Assembly: GCA_013697915.1 (NCBI GenBank)
Contig: JACCVY010000012.1
Span: forward strand, 1-37,643
Direction of reading: 5' to 3'
DNA: 37,643 nt
Source of the DNA: Blastocatellia bacterium
Lineage (GTDB): Bacteria > Acidobacteriota > Blastocatellia > Pyrinomonadales > Pyrinomonadaceae
In this document: piece after piece, positions 1-8,283 of the stretch
Layout of the letters: the number at the start of each line of letters is the position of its first letter
Numbering within the stretch: the first letter of the stretch is position 1
Notes under the pieces: generated by a model
Told to the model about the DNA's origin: nothing
The model's input: only the letters and a program-made list of their open reading frames with translations
Database searches by the model: none
Position numbers and translations under genes: made by a program

Positions 1-257
1 GGAAAAGCATCGATGCCAATGTGCGCGTCGTGCTTTTCCGTCTTGCCAATCGAGCCAGTCGGACAAGCCACCAGAGCCATTAGCGACAGGCGCGTCTCAG
101 CTTCCGTCTCAGGCTGATGATAGACACTGCATTGCTCGCCATGATCGCGAAAAATCGTCGGCGCCAACTGGCTGCAGGTGTCGCAATCGATGCAACTTAC
201 ATCGACATAAAAATCACCGGGAACATTTTCCGGAAGCCGCTGGTGAACGTTTGCCAT
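1..257 (-). CDS. Single-cluster [4Fe-4S] ferredoxin domain protein, 5' part (runs off left edge)
   Basis: Eighty-five codons are present from an ATG at 257; the 3' part lies outside the window. The protein carries C22-x2-C25-x2-C28 followed by C65-Pro, the ligand pattern of a single [4Fe-4S] ferredoxin. The run FYVDVSCIDCDTC resembles the N-terminal ferredoxin module that in Acidobacteria and cyanobacteria is often fused to an MBL-fold (glyoxalase II-like) hydrolase. Whether such a domain follows cannot be seen. An AAGG about 10 nt before the ATG fits a ribosome site. The role is probably electron transfer or redox sensing coupled to a hydrolase; the fusion is inference from family knowledge, while the cysteine pattern is seen directly. 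Confidence 0.8.
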   Translation of the reverse strand, partial: MANVHQRLPENVPGDFYVDVSCIDCDTCSQLAPTIFRDHGEQCSVYHQPETEAETRLSLMALVACPTGSIGKTEKHDAHIGIDAF

Positions 258-279
258 TTAAGAAAAACCTTTGACTTAG

Positions 280-308
280 ATAATGTACGAGCCCGCGATC
301 CGATTCAA
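280..308 (-). promoter_or_regulatory. Candidate sigma-70 promoter of the ferredoxin gene
   Basis: On the minus strand, TTGAAT (308-303) and CATTAT (285-280) are separated by 17 nt. Each matches the consensus at four of six positions. They lie just upstream of the ferredoxin start. This is pattern match only. Confidence 0.25.
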
Positions 309-352
309 GCGCAAAGGCCGGTGCAATTGGACTCTCAAGCTTTCTCTCATTA

Positions 353-460
353 GCACCGTGGCTTTAGCCCGGTGAATCGTAGTGGGTCGACCAGGAGTGA
401 AACCGTTTAAACGGTTTCCCTTTTACGTTACCCACCAATCACCGCGCTGAAGCGCGGTGT
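353..460. repeat. Multi-hairpin palindromic intergenic element
   Basis: The stretch holds an imperfect hairpin (354-374), a perfect 18-bp palindrome AAACCGTTTAAACGGTTT (400-417), the pair GTGGGT (382-387)/ACCCAC (430-435), and a hairpin ACCGCGCT-GA-AGCGCGGT (441-458). Together it resembles a REP/BIME-type element between two divergent genes. The rest of the 258-572 gap shows no gene. Confidence 0.6.
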
Positions 461-572
461 TAATGAGATAAGCAGAACATACTCTACTACTCGCTTGCTT
501 CCCATCGTTATCCCTGACTAAGATTCTCTGTTAGTTTCGCAATCATATTTATTCACTTCGCAGGAGAAAAGC

Positions 573-2600
573 ATGCGCACTTTTAAGAATTTGTTTCTGG
601 CTCTTTGCTGTTTAGTTATCCTGGTTACGACTGGGCCACGCTTGTTTGCTCAGCACTCGCGCGGGAATTCAGCAACCTCATCCAGAACGGTAGAACTCAC
701 TCCCGAAACTTCAGACATTACGGTGGGCCAGAAAGTAAAGTTCAAGGCCGTAACGAAAGATCCATCGGGAAGGACAACGCCGGCAGCGGCCACGGCCTGG
801 TTTGCGGCGCCTTTCGATCTGGCCGCCGTGGACCAGTCGGGCACCGTTTCATTCTTCAATCCAGGCGAAGTGGTTGTGGGCGCAATTGTCGACGGCAGAT
901 CGACGTTTGTTACGGTTACGGTAAAGCCGGCTCCAGTTGTGCGAATTGACGTTGAACCGCCGCCTGGACCACTGGTTGTCGGGAGTACAACCAAGCTGAT
1001 AGCGATTGCACGAGACGCGCAGGGAAATCCACGTAGTGATGTGGCAATTGGATGGAATGTGCAAAGTGACGCGGTCACTGTGGACGGAGCCGGAGTGTTG
1101 ACGGCACTCGCGGAAGGGAACGCAGCCATAATGGCGACTGTTGATAACGTAACGAGCATCGTGATGAGCAATCCTTTTCGGGTTTGGGTTACGAAGAGCA
1201 ACTTGAAAGACCTCTCAATCGATCCGCGATCAACGACCGCACGCACCGGCGATGTTGTGCATTTCAATGTTCGCGCTCGCAGCGGCCAAGCTGACAATTA
1301 CACGGTGCGCTGGACGGTTAATGGACCAGCGGCGACGATCGATCCCGACGGCGGCTTTGTGGCGGAGTTACCCGGCTCTTATGTGATTACTGCTGCGAGC
1401 GGCAATGAGCAGGCGGTCGCGTCTGTTTTGATTACGCCGCGCAACGCGGAACGGAGTTTGGAAGTTATCGGTCGCGTGCCGCTAAAAGATTTTCAGGGCG
1501 CGGAAGAGTGGATCACCGGTAACTACGCCTATCTTTCAACAATTTCCGACAAACTGCTGGTGTTCGACGTTTCTGATCCGGCGCATCCAAAGTTGACCGA
1601 CACGATCAAGGTTGACGCGCGTTTGATCAATGACGTCAGCACCACTGCGGACGGCCGCATCCTGGTGATCTCGCGCGAAGGCGCGTCAAACCGCAAGAAC
1701 GGCATTGCCTTTTACGACACGTCTGATCCGGCGCATCCAAAACCAATTTCCGAGTACACAGAAACAGTTACCGGCGGAGTGCACAGCGCCTTCGTTGATG
1801 GTCATTACGTTTATCTGACCGACGATGCCACCGGTTCCCTGCGCGTTATCGATTTTGCGGAGGTGAAGAATCCGAAACAAGTAGCGCGTTGGGAGGTGCC
1901 CAACCAGTTGGCGACGATGATTCATTCGGGAGCAGGCGAGGAAATCGCAGGCCGTTATTTACACGACGTGCAGGTTAAAGATGGACTCGCGTACCTCGCT
2001 TACTGGCGCGACGGCGTGGTCATTCTTGACGTGGGAAATGGAATCAAAAGCGGCAGTCCGGAACACCCCCAGTTTGTCAGCCAGTTACGATTTAATCATT
2101 TTGAATTGTATGGCAATGGCTGGGTCGCCGGTACGCACGCTGTTTTTCGTTACAAGAAGTATCTGTTTGTCGGCGATGAGGTGTTGCCCCAGAACTTTGA
2201 TATCTACAGCCGCAATCGCATCCCGGCGCGCGGCGTGATGCACGTTGTTGACGTTTCCGACATTAACCATCCGCGCAAAGTGGCCGAGTATGCAGTGCCG
2301 GAAGCGGGCTCACACAACATGTGGGTTGAGAACGACATTCTTTATATGGGTTATTACACCGGCGGCGGGCGTGTGCTGGATGTTTCCGGAGAACTGCGCG
2401 GTGATCTCTATCGACAGGGTCGCGAAATTGGCAGGCTGTGGGCTGGTGATCCGGATGCTTTTCGTCCCAACCTTTCATTCACCTGGGGCGCGCAACTGCA
2501 CAACGGCCTGGTTTATTTCAATGACGTAAACAGTGGCATCTGGATCGTGAAGCTGGGCGGACCAATTACGAAAGGTTCCACCACCGCGCCGGGGCAGTAG
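573..2600 (+). CDS. Secreted Ig-like (BIG2-type) and LVIVD-repeat protein
   Basis: This 675-residue protein begins with a Sec signal peptide (about residues 1-26, hydrophobic core LFLALCCLVILVTTG, then FAQ). The ATG has AGGAG at 562-566. Residues about 35-290 form three Ig-like (BIG2-type) modules with the phrasing 'VGQKVKFKA', 'VGSTTKLIA' and 'TGDVVHFNV'. From about 295 to 665 come LVIVD-type repeats (LLVFDVSDPAHPK, IAFYDTSDPAHPK, MHVVDVSDINHPRK), which fold as a beta-propeller. It is most likely a cell-surface or periplasmic binding protein; the ligand is unknown. No C-terminal anchor or PEP-CTERM tail is seen. It is convergent with the peroxiredoxin gene, with a 34-bp gap and no clear terminator. 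Confidence 0.85.
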   Translation: MRTFKNLFLALCCLVILVTTGPRLFAQHSRGNSATSSRTVELTPETSDITVGQKVKFKAVTKDPSGRTTPAAATAWFAAPFDLAAVDQSGTVSFFNPGEVVVGAIVDGRSTFVTVTVKPAPVVRIDVEPPPGPLVVGSTTKLIAIARDAQGNPRSDVAIGWNVQSDAVTVDGAGVLTALAEGNAAIMATVDNVTSIVMSNPFRVWVTKSNLKDLSIDPRSTTARTGDVVHFNVRARSGQADNYTVRWTVNGPAATIDPDGGFVAELPGSYVITAASGNEQAVASVLITPRNAERSLEVIGRVPLKDFQGAEEWITGNYAYLSTISDKLLVFDVSDPAHPKLTDTIKVDARLINDVSTTADGRILVISREGASNRKNGIAFYDTSDPAHPKPISEYTETVTGGVHSAFVDGHYVYLTDDATGSLRVIDFAEVKNPKQVARWEVPNQLATMIHSGAGEEIAGRYLHDVQVKDGLAYLAYWRDGVVILDVGNGIKSGSPEHPQFVSQLRFNHFELYGNGWVAGTHAVFRYKKYLFVGDEVLPQNFDIYSRNRIPARGVMHVVDVSDINHPRKVAEYAVPEAGSHNMWVENDILYMGYYTGGGRVLDVSGELRGDLYRQGREIGRLWAGDPDAFRPNLSFTWGAQLHNGLVYFNDVNSGIWIVKLGGPITKGSTTAPGQ

Positions 2601-2634
2601 GACAGCCCTGTCGTTGTCTGATCTAGCCAACGTC

Positions 2635-3108
2635 CTATTTGGTTTGCGCCTCGCGAATCGCGGCGAGGGTTGCATCATCTTTCGGTTTGAACAATCCAAG
2701 CGGCCGCACGTCGCGATAAGTAATCTTTCCTTGCGCGTCAATCACGAAAACCGAGCGGGCAACTTTGCCGGGAATTAACGACTGAGCGCCATAGAGCTTT
2801 GCCACCTCGCCTTTCGCATCCGACAACAAACGCAAAGGCAACTCATGATGCTCCGCGAATTTTTTATGCGACTCAACTGAATCAGTGGAGATGCCAACGA
2901 CTTCCGCGCCCGTGGCGGCGTAGTCTTCCCAGCGGTCTCGCACGGAACACATCTGCCGCGTGCAAATAGGTGTCTCATCACCCGGATAGAACAGCAGCAC
3001 GACCACCTTGCCGCGCTGATCCGCAAGGCGCCAACGTTCATCGTTGCCGTCATTAAGTGTAAAGTCAGGCGCGGCCGCGCCAACTTGAGGGCTTTCTATT
3101 TTGCTCAT
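2635..3108 (-). CDS. bcp: Peroxiredoxin, Bcp/PrxQ type
   Basis: This 157-residue AhpC/TSA-fold protein probably reduces peroxides using thioredoxin-supplied electrons in the cytoplasm. The active-site loop reads FYPGDETPICTRQMC. Cys49 is the expected peroxidatic residue and Cys54 the resolving residue, the C-x4-C spacing of Bcp-type atypical 2-Cys enzymes. Usual Bcp length is about 155 residues, so it is full length. AGGAG lies 3 nt before the ATG, a short spacing. The 5' leader (3109-3264) is mostly an inverted-repeat element, so any promoter must lie in or beside it. It sits downstream of, and in the same direction as, the broken gene at 3265-3963. Confidence 0.9.
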   Translation of the reverse strand: MSKIESPQVGAAAPDFTLNDGNDERWRLADQRGKVVVLLFYPGDETPICTRQMCSVRDRWEDYAATGAEVVGISTDSVESHKKFAEHHELPLRLLSDAKGEVAKLYGAQSLIPGKVARSVFVIDAQGKITYRDVRPLGLFKPKDDATLAAIREAQTK

Positions 3109-3130
3109 ACGCTCCTATGGAAACTCAAGA

Positions 3131-3263
3131 ATTGGCCGCGGATGAACGCGGATAGATGCAGATCTGATTAAGAAACATAGTAGCAACAAGGCAACACTTG
3201 ACCGCCGGCTTTTCATATCTTCTTTCTAATATCTGCGTTTATCCGCGTTCATCCGCGGCTAAT
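3131..3263. repeat. MITE-like element with 33-bp terminal inverted repeats (CGCGGAT family)
   Basis: The left arm (3131-3163) and the reverse complement of the right arm (3231-3263) agree at 30 of 33 positions. Each arm is itself built of about three 9-bp units around CGCGGAT. The 67-bp centre has no ORF. A 23-bp fragment of the same arm lies at 4093-4115. No transposase is nearby. Confidence 0.8.
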
Positions 3264-3264
3264 C

Positions 3265-3963
3265 TTACTCTTCATATTCATCCGATCCTTGAACCCAAAT
3301 GAACGATTGAATGTCGATCAGGTCGCGCGTTCCCATGTCCGGAGGTCGCGCTCGACAGTCACAGCAAACTCAAGCAGGCTCGCATATGTTTCCCATGACG
3401 ACCGCGATCTATATGCAAACTCAAAACCATATTCGCGCGCGGCAATGCGCGTCACGTTTGGCTTGAGAAACATATGCGTGTCGGGCTGGGCGATGAATCC
3501 AAAGACTGTTACCAGCGGCCACGTCAACACGCGTGTTTGTTTTCGTGGCAGTTCAGCGACTATTTCAACCCAGCGGTTGAACTTGCGCTCAAGCGTGCCG
3601 CTACCGTGCAAAAATTCAAACAGCCCTTCAGCAAACAGCCGGGCGCCTGCGGGCGTTTTCACTGCGTCGCGCAATGCCATTTTTTCAAAAGAGAAAAGCA
3701 GGTTCGTTCTCGACTCAAGGCGGACTGCCCGCGCGCGGCAATCTCGGCAAACTCGCGCTGCTTCAATAAGTCACGGAACTTGTTGCGGCTCAGCGCCTCG
3801 TTCCATTGTTCGTGCGCGGTCCATTTGTAACCGCGTTCCCAATCAATGTAAGTCTCGTCGCGAAACCCGCCGGGAAAAAATCTTAGAAATTTACGGCGAC
3901 AGCGCAGCGCTTGCGCAGAATTCTTTGCCCGCGACCTTTCGTCGCGATTTTGTTCGTTGCCAT
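3265..3963 (-). pseudogene. Conserved protein of unknown function, interrupted by three apparent 1-nt deletions
   Basis: One protein can be read only by changing frame three times. ATG 3963 opens MATNKIATKGRGQRILRKR with AGGGAGG 8 nt upstream. The next frame gives KFLRFFPGGF, ETYIDWERGYKWTAH and EIAAR. The third gives ESRTNLLFSFEKMALRDAV, LTWPLVTVFGFIAQPDTHMF and NVTRIAAREYG. The last gives RDLIDIQSFIWVQGSDEYEE and stop. Each change is one missing base, near 3894-3920, 3726-3739 and 3321-3334, all in alternating GC runs. The three shifts return to the starting frame, so the repaired gene would have about 233 codons. I do not recognise a named function. Either the gene is decaying or the assembly has indels. 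Confidence 0.8.
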
Positions 3964-4072
3964 CGATCAAACCTCCCTATGTTCGTCACATCTATTTTGA
4001 TCGAGGGGGGCTTACTCTATTTTCAATTCGCCAACGTCATCCGCTCGCGGCCGCTTCGCGGCTCTGCATTAA

Positions 4073-7000
4073 TTATTGTCTTGTAGAATCCGATCCGCGT
4101 TTATCCGCGGCCAATGTTCTTTCGCTCTTCACTCTGGAGCGCAGCCATTGGCGGCCAGCGCGACAAATGCTTAAGAAGCTGCACATGCGGCAATGCGGTG
4201 CAGGCCGCACTGGAAACTCAACTGGCTCGTGCGAAGCAATAATATCCATCATTGCCGCATCAATTGCACGCGCGCAAGCGTCGCGAGAAAGCAATTCGGG
4301 CGGCAGGTAAAACTCAATATTCGGATCCAGAAAATGAAGCGTTACTTTAATGGCGGCGCCTTTTGCCGCAAGCGACGGTAGCAGATCGCTAACCGCCAGC
4401 GCGTAAGCCTGCATTTGCAATTGATAATCCGAGGCGGCAAGTCGCACCTGATCTTCAACAGAAACCGGATCGACGATTACCTCGGCCTCAACCGGCCCTG
4501 GCTCGAAGTCAAAAGCAAACTGATCAAGCCGATACTGGGACCGCGGGCGTTGCGGGGTCCCCAGCGGAGCAGCCCCGCTGGGGTGCTGTGCCGCCCGCAC
4601 TTCCTTCGCTACATTCATTGTTGAGTCCGCCTTAACGCTTGGCGGGCGGGACGCCCGCGGTCCCAGTGAAGAGTTTGAGGCTATCGTTCGCGGTCGCATT
4701 CGATTTGTCTTGAAATCAATAATCTCAACATCGAAACCTTTACCATCAGCCGCGGGGATGACCAGCAATTTATCAATCGCCCCGGTCAGGATTCCCAGCT
4801 GTCGTCGTAAGCGAAACGGCACTTCGCTCCAAAGTCCAACTTTGCCGCTCGGAAAACGCGTTGAATCTTCTGACTGAGAGCCATTCGCCGCAGGCAACAC
4901 GCCCACAGCTTCGCGCGCCTGCTCGACGCGCTCAAAGACACCACTCGATAAATAGTTTTCCGCCAGCGGTAACAACTCGGCGATAGCTACCTCGGTATCG
5001 ATCTCCATCAGGCGATCGCCAAGCTCCGCCTGCCGCAAGCGCAAGACGTCTGCAAAGCTCTGTTCCAGCAGTGCCCGTGTGTCGTCTTTTTTCTCGTACG
5101 TTTCGCAAAAGCGGTGAATGACCGCGCCCTTCAGCGTCGCCGTCAAGTTCGTCGGCGGCTCAGGCGCTTCGGCATCGTTCCAAACGGCCATTTGATCCGC
5201 CGACGGCAAATGCAGCACCCGATCGAAATAATATTGTCGCGGGCAACGCTGATAGTTGATTAGCTGCGTCACGCTAAAGCGATGAACTGCTGCGTCGAGC
5301 TCCGGTTCGATCTTGCGCAGCAGGGGAAACTCTTCGGCAAGAGAAACGACTTCTTTGTTAAGAGGAACGGGTAAAGGCTCGGCCGTGAGCTTTGCTTGTT
5401 GCGGCCGATCAATCAGGTTGGGGGTTATCTCGATTTGCACTTCCGGCGCGAGATCAACTACGCCACTCTGCGGTTGCGCCTGCAATTCAAGCGACTGCCA
5501 AATCCATTTCAGCCAGGTGTCGCCTTTGCCGTTCAGACTTTCAAAGTCTTTAGTTGTACCGGAAAAAATCAAGCGGTCTTCGGCGCGCGTTGCCGCTACA
5601 TACAGCAGGCGCATGCTCTCAAATTGTTCGCGCAACGCCTGACGGTCCTCGAAAGTTTTGAAGGTACAACCGGCCACTAGCTTGCCGCGCCCATCAGGCA
5701 CTTTCAAAGTCAGACCACGATGTCGATCCAGCAGGAACCAGTTGTCGGGAACTCTTGAATAACGTTGCAGCTCGGGGATGATGACGACGGGGAACTCCAA
5801 ACCCTTGGCCTGATGAATTGTCATCAAGCGCACGGCGTTGGTTGCTTCATCGATCTGTCCCTCACTCTCGCGGCTGCCGATAGCTTCAAACTCTTCAACG
5901 TAGCGGACAAAGTCGCGAATCAGATGCGCACCCGATCTTTCAAACCGTTCGGCCAGCGTAAACAGCCGCTGCACGTTTGCCAGCCGTTGCGCGCCATCAA
6001 AGTTCGCTGCGATGACGGTCATGAACTCAGATTGCTCGACGGCATATCGCAACAAGCTGCCGATGCCGTAGTTGTGGCGCCGCGCGATCAAGCTTTTGAT
6101 CAAATTGGCGGAGCGTTCCAGCAGTTCATGCTCATCGTCACTAATAAAAGCAACATCTGCGTGTCGCTTAAGAGCGTGGAAAAGATTTCGCGTTTGGCTG
6201 AAGTGCAGCATTGGATCTGTAGTCTCAAGTTCATCGAGCCACGGCGCGCAACGTAAAGCCAGCAACGCGTTGTCTGAAATACCGCACAACGGCGAACGCA
6301 ACACCGCCGCCAACGCCAGCTCGTCAGTCTTGTTATCCAGAAACCGGAGCAACTGGATTAGATCGGTTATTTCTTCGCGCTCATAAAAACCGCGACCGAG
6401 CACAGTTTGATAAGGAATGTTGGCGCGGCGAAAAACGGATTCGTAGACCCCTACGTTTGTCATCGCGCGAAACAACAGCGCGATGTCGCTGTATTTCGGT
6501 GCGTCCTCACCTTCGGTTAGTTCAATGATTCGTCGTGCCAGTTGTTCCGCATCCAGCTCGCGGGAACTTTGGTCCAACTTCGGATCATCATCGTCACCCG
6601 AGCTTTCAGTGGTAATCAGCAAATCAACCAGCGGCCCACTATCGCGCAACTCGCGCTTTGCTTCGCTGAACTCATGTTCAACGTAGCCAAGCTGCAGGCG
6701 TTCGTCGGCCGTCACTTCTTCCTTCGGCTGGAACAACCGATGGAAAAGGTGATTGAAGAAATTTATCAGCGGCGGCTGGCTGCGAAAGTTAAGCTGCAAC
6801 GATTTTTCTTGGCCGCCAGCTGCGATCAGGGTTGCGGTCATCTCACGAAACACATCGACGTCAGCCCCGCGAAAGCCATAGATCGATTGCTTGCGATCGC
6901 CCACAATGAATAGGTTCGCGCTGTCACGTTGCGCCGGTCGCAAAGCGAGCCGCTCGAGCAACTGGCGTTGTACGTTGTTCGTATCCTGGAATTCATCGAC

Positions 7001-8092
7001 CAGGAAAAACTTGTAGCGCTCCGAAGTGCGGGCGATGACTTCGGGTCGAGTTAACAATTCGAGAGTGCGCAATTCGAGATCGTCAAAATCGAGTGCGGAC
7101 AACTGCTGTTTTTCGTGATTGAGGCGCTGATCGATCCTCTCCAAAATATCTATCAGCTCCAACGCATATCGTTTGGCGAACATGTCCAAACACGTTTGCG
7201 GCACGCGACCCAGCAAATCCTTTTCCCAGATCAAGGCGTCCACGGTTTGGACATATTCCTTGAAGTCGCCGCGCGCCTGCGGTCGCAACTTGCGAAACTC
7301 CTCTACAGCTCTGCAATAGTCGGCAAGCTTCTCGTGTTGTGGAACGTTACCAATCAACTCTCGCAAACCCGGCCATTTGGAGCTCACTTCAGCATGATTA
7401 ACTCGTGTCGCCGGCGTGGTGCGGCGCAGGCGCAGAAAGTCATCCATTGCTCGCGACAATTCAGCGAGCGCCTGATCGTAATGCCGATCGGATGCATGAT
7501 GCTGTTCAGTCTTTAACCTTAAATCCGCAAACGACAAACCCTGGCCGCGCACTTCGCGATAAAGGTGGCCCAGGCCATCAGCCAATCTTCCGCGCCCAAC
7601 GCCAAGTGTCAGGCGCGAAATCTCAACATGGTTAGCCGAAAGAAATTCTGTCAGTACTTGCTCGACCGTAACTTCCAGCAACATTTGCGCGCGGTGTTCG
7701 TCAAGTAAGGTGAACTGCGGATCCACACGCGCCTCAACCGGAAACTCGCGCAACAGGCGCGCGCAAAAACCGTGAATGGTTGTTATCACCGCCCCGTCGA
7801 GCGTGCGCTTGTAATTCAACCAGCGCTTTCGTTCATCGCCTGTAGCAGTTTGCAGAATGTGGTTGAGGCGTGACCGCAGACGCTCGCGCATTTCGTTGGC
7901 AGCGCGATTGGTAAAAGTAATGGAGACAATTTGATCGATGGAAAGCTTTTGCGAACGCAGAATGTGCAGGTAACGCTCAACCAGGACCGATGTCTTGCCC
8001 GAGCCCGGGCCCGCGGTGACCGAAATGTGCCGGCCCAGCTCATAGGCGGCCGCAGCTTGTTCAGGTTGTAACTCGCGCTTCTGCGTCGACAC
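4073..8092 (-). CDS. addA: AddA-type UvrD/RecB-family helicase-nuclease
   Basis: This 1339-residue subunit of an AddAB-type enzyme unwinds and degrades DNA from double-strand ends to start recombination. Superfamily 1 helicase motifs are intact: Walker A AGPGSGKT (27-34), FLVDEFQDTN (near 365), GDRKQSIYGFRGAD, TIHQAKGLEFPVVI and LLYVAATRAEDRL. The C-terminal RecB-like nuclease has GAIDKL, EIIDFKT and YQLQMQAY. A Cys near 947 and CRMCSFLSIC near 1300 look like a [4Fe-4S] ligand set. Two oddities stand out. A palindromic element (4534-4667) encodes residues about 1142-1186 between two nuclease motifs, and a repeat fragment encodes the last residues. The start is GTG; addB lies 191 bp upstream in the same direction. 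Confidence 0.9.
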   Translation of the reverse strand: MSTQKRELQPEQAAAAYELGRHISVTAGPGSGKTSVLVERYLHILRSQKLSIDQIVSITFTNRAANEMRERLRSRLNHILQTATGDERKRWLNYKRTLDGAVITTIHGFCARLLREFPVEARVDPQFTLLDEHRAQMLLEVTVEQVLTEFLSANHVEISRLTLGVGRGRLADGLGHLYREVRGQGLSFADLRLKTEQHHASDRHYDQALAELSRAMDDFLRLRRTTPATRVNHAEVSSKWPGLRELIGNVPQHEKLADYCRAVEEFRKLRPQARGDFKEYVQTVDALIWEKDLLGRVPQTCLDMFAKRYALELIDILERIDQRLNHEKQQLSALDFDDLELRTLELLTRPEVIARTSERYKFFLVDEFQDTNNVQRQLLERLALRPAQRDSANLFIVGDRKQSIYGFRGADVDVFREMTATLIAAGGQEKSLQLNFRSQPPLINFFNHLFHRLFQPKEEVTADERLQLGYVEHEFSEAKRELRDSGPLVDLLITTESSGDDDDPKLDQSSRELDAEQLARRIIELTEGEDAPKYSDIALLFRAMTNVGVYESVFRRANIPYQTVLGRGFYEREEITDLIQLLRFLDNKTDELALAAVLRSPLCGISDNALLALRCAPWLDELETTDPMLHFSQTRNLFHALKRHADVAFISDDEHELLERSANLIKSLIARRHNYGIGSLLRYAVEQSEFMTVIAANFDGAQRLANVQRLFTLAERFERSGAHLIRDFVRYVEEFEAIGSRESEGQIDEATNAVRLMTIHQAKGLEFPVVIIPELQRYSRVPDNWFLLDRHRGLTLKVPDGRGKLVAGCTFKTFEDRQALREQFESMRLLYVAATRAEDRLIFSGTTKDFESLNGKGDTWLKWIWQSLELQAQPQSGVVDLAPEVQIEITPNLIDRPQQAKLTAEPLPVPLNKEVVSLAEEFPLLRKIEPELDAAVHRFSVTQLINYQRCPRQYYFDRVLHLPSADQMAVWNDAEAPEPPTNLTATLKGAVIHRFCETYEKKDDTRALLEQSFADVLRLRQAELGDRLMEIDTEVAIAELLPLAENYLSSGVFERVEQAREAVGVLPAANGSQSEDSTRFPSGKVGLWSEVPFRLRRQLGILTGAIDKLLVIPAADGKGFDVEIIDFKTNRMRPRTIASNSSLGPRASRPPSVKADSTMNVAKEVRAAQHPSGAAPLGTPQRPRSQYRLDQFAFDFEPGPVEAEVIVDPVSVEDQVRLAASDYQLQMQAYALAVSDLLPSLAAKGAAIKVTLHFLDPNIEFYLPPELLSRDACARAIDAAMMDIIASHEPVEFPVRPAPHCRMCSFLSICRAGRQWLRSRVKSERTLAADKRGSDSTRQ
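4093..4115. repeat. Partial CGCGGAT-family repeat inside the addA 3' end
   Basis: These 23 bp match the outer end of the right arm of the 3131-3263 element at 21 positions. They are translated in addA as part of the tail TLAADKRGS, just before the stop at 4073-4075. Confidence 0.7.
4534..4667. repeat. Palindromic element inserted within the addA coding sequence
   Basis: Perfect 17-bp inverted repeats (4534-4550 and 4651-4667, ACTGGGACCGCGGGCGT and its complement) bound 134 bp. Inside is a second palindrome, CCCCAGCGG...CCGCTGGGG, near 4557-4582. The reading frame of addA passes through without a stop and reads as a Pro/Arg/Ala-rich linker (GPRASRP, GAAPLGTPQRPRSQ) unlike the surrounding nuclease domain. 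Confidence 0.8.
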
Positions 8093-8111
8093 TGCGGCTT
8101 GCCGCCTTCCC

Positions 8112-8234
8112 TGCGGTAAGGCTCAGCCTTACCGGCAATTCGCAATTGAAATGAGAGGCTGCGCCTCTGCTGAATCGAGGCGCAGCCTCGAAAGAATCAA
8201 AAAGTTCGCGTCGGTAAGGCTAAGCCTTACCGCA
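8112..8234. repeat. Nested palindromic element between addB and addA
   Basis: Outer arms each contain GGTAAGGCT(C/T)AGCCTTACC (8115-8133 and 8213-8231). An inner perfect 13-bp pair is GAGGCTGCGCCTC (8155-8167) and GAGGCGCAGCCTC (8177-8189). The element fills most of the 191-bp gap between two genes expected to be co-transcribed. Confidence 0.75.
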
Positions 8235-8283
8235 CGGAAGGGGGCAGAGCCGCGTTAGTAGCAGTGCTCTACATTCTTTAACT

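Noticed and set aside
650-1297. Minus-strand open frame of 215 codons inside the LVIVD gene
   Set aside because: Antisense to Ig-like repeats with a Thr/Ala/Ser-rich low-complexity translation and no family signal.
3289-4086. Plus-strand open frame of 265 codons
   Set aside because: It is the complement of the broken minus-strand gene and the addA 3' end; its composition is not protein-like and it has no ribosome site.
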